Shown piece by piece: positions 8,745 through 10,962 of a stretch of DNA of 10,962 bases. Source of the stretch: Micrococcales bacterium. GTDB lineage: Bacteria; Actinomycetota; Actinomycetes; S36-B12; UBA5976. Position 1 is the stretch's first letter. Each line of letters opens with the position of its first letter. The notes below the pieces were generated by a model that saw only the letters and a program-made list of their open reading frames with translations, was not told where the DNA came from and did no database searches. Location: assembly GCA_024640585.1 (NCBI GenBank), contig JAHEEQ010000112.1, positions 1 through 10,962 of the forward strand, in the 5' to 3' direction. The translations under genes were made by a program, and so were the position numbers.

Positions 8745-8776
8745 ATGGTGGGCAACTCGTTTGGGTTGCCCACCAT
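8745..8776 (+). terminator. malE-malF intergenic stem-loop (attenuator or mRNA-stabilising hairpin)
   Basis: A perfect 12-bp stem (8745-8756 with 8765-8776, GC-rich GGTGGGC core) extends by a T-G wobble and a C-G pair to 14 bp, closing on a GTTT loop. It starts 19 nt after the malE stop. The downstream sequence, TCCATTTAGAATT, is not a proper U tract, so termination is probably partial. Such a hairpin can protect the malE message from 3' decay and keep binding protein in excess over the permeases. Confidence 0.75.
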
Positions 8777-8819
8777 TCCATTTAGAATTGCACTATAAAC
8801 CTAAGAGAATTGATTTTTG

Positions 8820-10406
8820 ATGAGTAAGAAAGAAACTCAAGAAAAATTTTATAATCCCAAAAAGAGCGCAGGCGCACTTTTAGTTAAGTATCTAATACTT
8901 GGCCTTGCATCTGCTTTGCTTGGTTTTGGGGCCTTTTTCATGTTCCAAGCCGGACTTGTAATTCCAGCGGTTATTACCGCGATCGGAATTCTTGGAGTTA
9001 ATTATCTGTACTTCACCGAACGTCTAATTCCACTCAAGTATCTCTTGCCGGGTTTGGTTACCATGGCAATTTTTGGTGTCTTACCAATTTTTTACTCGAT
9101 CTACATTGCATTCACAAACTACTCAACTGGTCACTACCTGAGCAAAGAAGAAGCAATTACCACAATTCAAGAGCAATACACTGATTATGACTCTTTCACT
9201 ATGCAGATGGCAACCGACTCCAATGGAGAACTGGTTTATTTGCTTCAAAGATTCGATTCACAAACATTTGAAGACAAAGGATCATTTTTCGGAACCAAAG
9301 ACGAGTTAGTCAAAGCCGACAAACCATTCAAACTAGATTCAACAACTTACGCACCAAAGCCTCCAGCTGGCTACACAGCACTTACAAAGGGTGAAGCTTC
9401 AAAAATTATTAGCGATGGAGATGCATTCTCGATTGACCTCGGCCAAGGCCATAAATACATTGTTGACTCTTCGGTCAGTGGTTTTGAACGCGCAAGTCAA
9501 TGGACCTATAACGCCGAAAAAGATACTTTTACAGACAATCTTTGCGGCAATGTTTTTAAGAACAATGGTTATGGAACTTGGTCGGGCAAGAGTTGCGAAA
9601 CAGGTAAGTACCGCTCGATGACAACTGGCTACATGGCTCAAGTTGGTACAAAAAACTTCACGGATATTTTTACGAATGAGCGATATAGCGAAGCAATGCC
9701 GCGTGTATTCGTGTGGACAGTTGTCTATGCGTTTTCATCAGTATTTCTGACTTTTGCAGTTGGAGTTTTGGTTGCACTTCTATTCAACACACCAGTTATG
9801 CGTGGTCGAAAGATTTATCGTTCGCTTCTGATTATTCCTTACGCGATTCCTGGCTTCCTTTCTATTTTGATTTGGAAAGGTTTGCTAAATGATCAGTGGG
9901 GAACAATCAACACAATCACTGGTTTAGATGTGCATTGGTTAACAGATCCAAACATGGCGAAGATTTCTATTTTGCTTGTTAATACTTGGTTAGGTTTCCC
10001 ATACATGTTCTTGGTAGCCACCGGTGCGCTCCAGGCAATTCCTGCCGAGCTGAAAGAGGCTGCACAAGTTGATGGTGCAAACCGCTTCCAAGCATTTAGA
10101 AATGTAACCTTGCCGTTGTTGATGGTGGCTACAGGTCCGCTATTGGTTGGGTCTTTCTCCTTCAACTTCAACAACTTCAACCAGATTTATTTGTTGACCG
10201 GTGGTGGGCCAATGTTGCCAAACTCCAAGTCAGCGGCTGGCGCAACAGATATTTTGATTTCTTATACATACAAACTCGCTTTTGCTAGCGGTAAGGGAAA
10301 TAACTACGGTCTATCTGCCGCGGTTTCAATCATAATTTTCTTCATCGTCGGCGGTTTGTCATTCTGGTCGTTTAGACGTTCGAAAGCATTGGAGAACATG
10401 TCATGA
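8820..10406 (+). CDS. malF: Maltose/maltodextrin ABC transporter permease MalF
   Basis: This is a 528-residue inner-membrane permease subunit. ATG at 8820 is preferred; an adjacent in-frame TTG at 8817 could add one residue, and the Shine-Dalgarno match is weak (AAGAGA at 8803-8808). I read about eight membrane segments: three before and five after a large extracytoplasmic loop (about residues 100-295), as in E. coli MalF with its P2 domain that contacts MalE. C242 and C259 in that loop could form a disulfide. The EAA loop ELKEAAQVDGANRFQAF (410-426), followed by TLPLL, is the contact for the ATPase and defines the binding-protein-dependent permease family. GGGPM follows around residues 461-465. 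The gene follows malE after 94 nt containing a hairpin and overlaps malG by ATGA, so malF and malG are probably translationally coupled. No malK is visible. Confidence 0.94.
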   Translation: MSKKETQEKFYNPKKSAGALLVKYLILGLASALLGFGAFFMFQAGLVIPAVITAIGILGVNYLYFTERLIPLKYLLPGLVTMAIFGVLPIFYSIYIAFTNYSTGHYLSKEEAITTIQEQYTDYDSFTMQMATDSNGELVYLLQRFDSQTFEDKGSFFGTKDELVKADKPFKLDSTTYAPKPPAGYTALTKGEASKIISDGDAFSIDLGQGHKYIVDSSVSGFERASQWTYNAEKDTFTDNLCGNVFKNNGYGTWSGKSCETGKYRSMTTGYMAQVGTKNFTDIFTNERYSEAMPRVFVWTVVYAFSSVFLTFAVGVLVALLFNTPVMRGRKIYRSLLIIPYAIPGFLSILIWKGLLNDQWGTINTITGLDVHWLTDPNMAKISILLVNTWLGFPYMFLVATGALQAIPAELKEAAQVDGANRFQAFRNVTLPLLMVATGPLLVGSFSFNFNNFNQIYLLTGGGPMLPNSKSAAGATDILISYTYKLAFASGKGNNYGLSAAVSIIIFFIVGGLSFWSFRRSKALENMS

Positions 10407-10962
10407 GCAAGGTTTCAACACTTATCGCAGCGCAACAGACACCTGAGTACATTGCTGCTCAGAAGCGTTTAACCTCACAACGTCGTCGCATTGCGTTCTT
10501 GCGCCATACAGTGGTGATTTCGATCATCATCCTCGTTCTATTGCCAATTTGGTTTATCGTTGTAACAGCCTTCAGTGGACAAGAGAGTTTGGTGAGTGAT
10601 TTAGTTCCTGCCCATTGGTCAATGTCAAACATGCAAGCGCTTTTTAATGAAGACGGAATTGAATACACATCCTGGGTGAAGAACAGCATGATTATCGGTC
10701 TCTTCACTGCAACTATGAACGTTTTAATTGGTGGTTTTGGCGCCTATGCATTTAGCCGCCTTCGTTTCCGAGGTCGCCGTGGAACATTGCTGACATTGTT
10801 GATGATCCAGGTATTTCCTTCATTCCTAGCGTTGACCGCTATTTACTACATCATGACATTTATTACCGATTACTTCCCGTCCATCGGTATCGGAACAGTG
10901 TGGGCTGTAATTATCGTTTATACCGGTGGAGCACTCGGCATTAATGCATGGCTGATCAAAGG
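10403..10962 (+). CDS. malG: Maltose/maltodextrin ABC transporter permease MalG (partial, C-terminus off the right edge)
   Basis: The 186 visible residues are the N-terminal part of a permease usually about 280-300 residues long. The ATG overlaps the malF stop (ATGA), and GGAGA at 10391-10395 lies 7 nt upstream. The protein has a cytoplasmic, charged N-terminus (residues 1-33), TM1 at about 35-56, and an extracytoplasmic stretch with WSMSNMQALF (72-81). NSMIIGLFTATMNVLIGGFGAYAFSRLRFRGRR (visible from 94 on) is the typical start of the permease core. MIQVFPSFLAL (134-144) and TGGALGINAWLIK (174-186) match MalG. The EAA loop that contacts the ATPase should lie just beyond the edge. It pairs with MalF to form the membrane channel. 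Confidence 0.93.
   Translation, partial: MSKVSTLIAAQQTPEYIAAQKRLTSQRRRIAFLRHTVVISIIILVLLPIWFIVVTAFSGQESLVSDLVPAHWSMSNMQALFNEDGIEYTSWVKNSMIIGLFTATMNVLIGGFGAYAFSRLRFRGRRGTLLTLLMIQVFPSFLALTAIYYIMTFITDYFPSIGIGTVWAVIIVYTGGALGINAWLIK

Noticed and set aside
8794..8799. TATAAA as a possible -10 box for a separate malF promoter
   Set aside because: No acceptable -35 lies 16-18 bp upstream; that stretch is the descending arm of the hairpin.

Overview
The window looks like a piece of a small, low-GC (roughly 43% by eye) actinobacterial genome. The GroEL is of the actinobacterial orphan GroEL2 type: no groES beside it, a Gly/Pro-rich tail ending in MDF, and CIRCE control. The transporter and pullulanase genes carry Sec signal peptides, and intergenic gaps are short. 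GC content and compactness suggest a streamlined aquatic lineage such as acI/Nanopelagicales. That is inference, because no rRNA or other marker gene is present.

Layout. (1) Positions 1-1685, minus strand: the 5' part of a gene for a secreted right-handed beta-helix protein with GGAI / FxxN repeats; it runs off the left edge. (2) Positions 1686-1911: a divergent intergenic region with two tandem CIRCE (HrcA operator) elements. (3) Positions 1912-3531, plus strand: groEL. (4) Positions 3541-3578: a 17-bp perfect hairpin flanked by A and T tracts, acting as a shared terminator for groEL and the convergent next gene. (5) Positions 3583-7239, minus strand: a large secreted PulA-type pullulanase. 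(6) Positions 7240-7504: a divergent control region between the pullulanase and transporter genes, with two short perfect palindromes and candidate promoters. (7) Positions 7505-10962, plus strand: malE, then a stable intergenic stem-loop, malF, and the 5' part of malG overlapping malF by 4 nt (ATGA).

How the genes work together. The pullulanase should cut alpha-1,6 branches of glycogen-, starch- or pullulan-type glucans outside the cytoplasm. The linear maltodextrins released would be bound by MalE and imported through MalF/MalG. The ATPase (MalK/MsmX type) is not in the window. The shared divergent control region suggests joint control of secreted debranching and uptake. groEL and the beta-helix gene appear functionally unrelated to this locus.

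I see no tRNA, rRNA, CRISPR array, insertion sequence, prophage or toxin-antitoxin gene, and nothing I would call an undescribed system. The most unusual points are the doubled CIRCE, a Gram-positive-type MalE with no lipobox cysteine but four other cysteines, the malE-malF hairpin, and the chlamydial-Pmp-like repeats in an actinobacterial protein.
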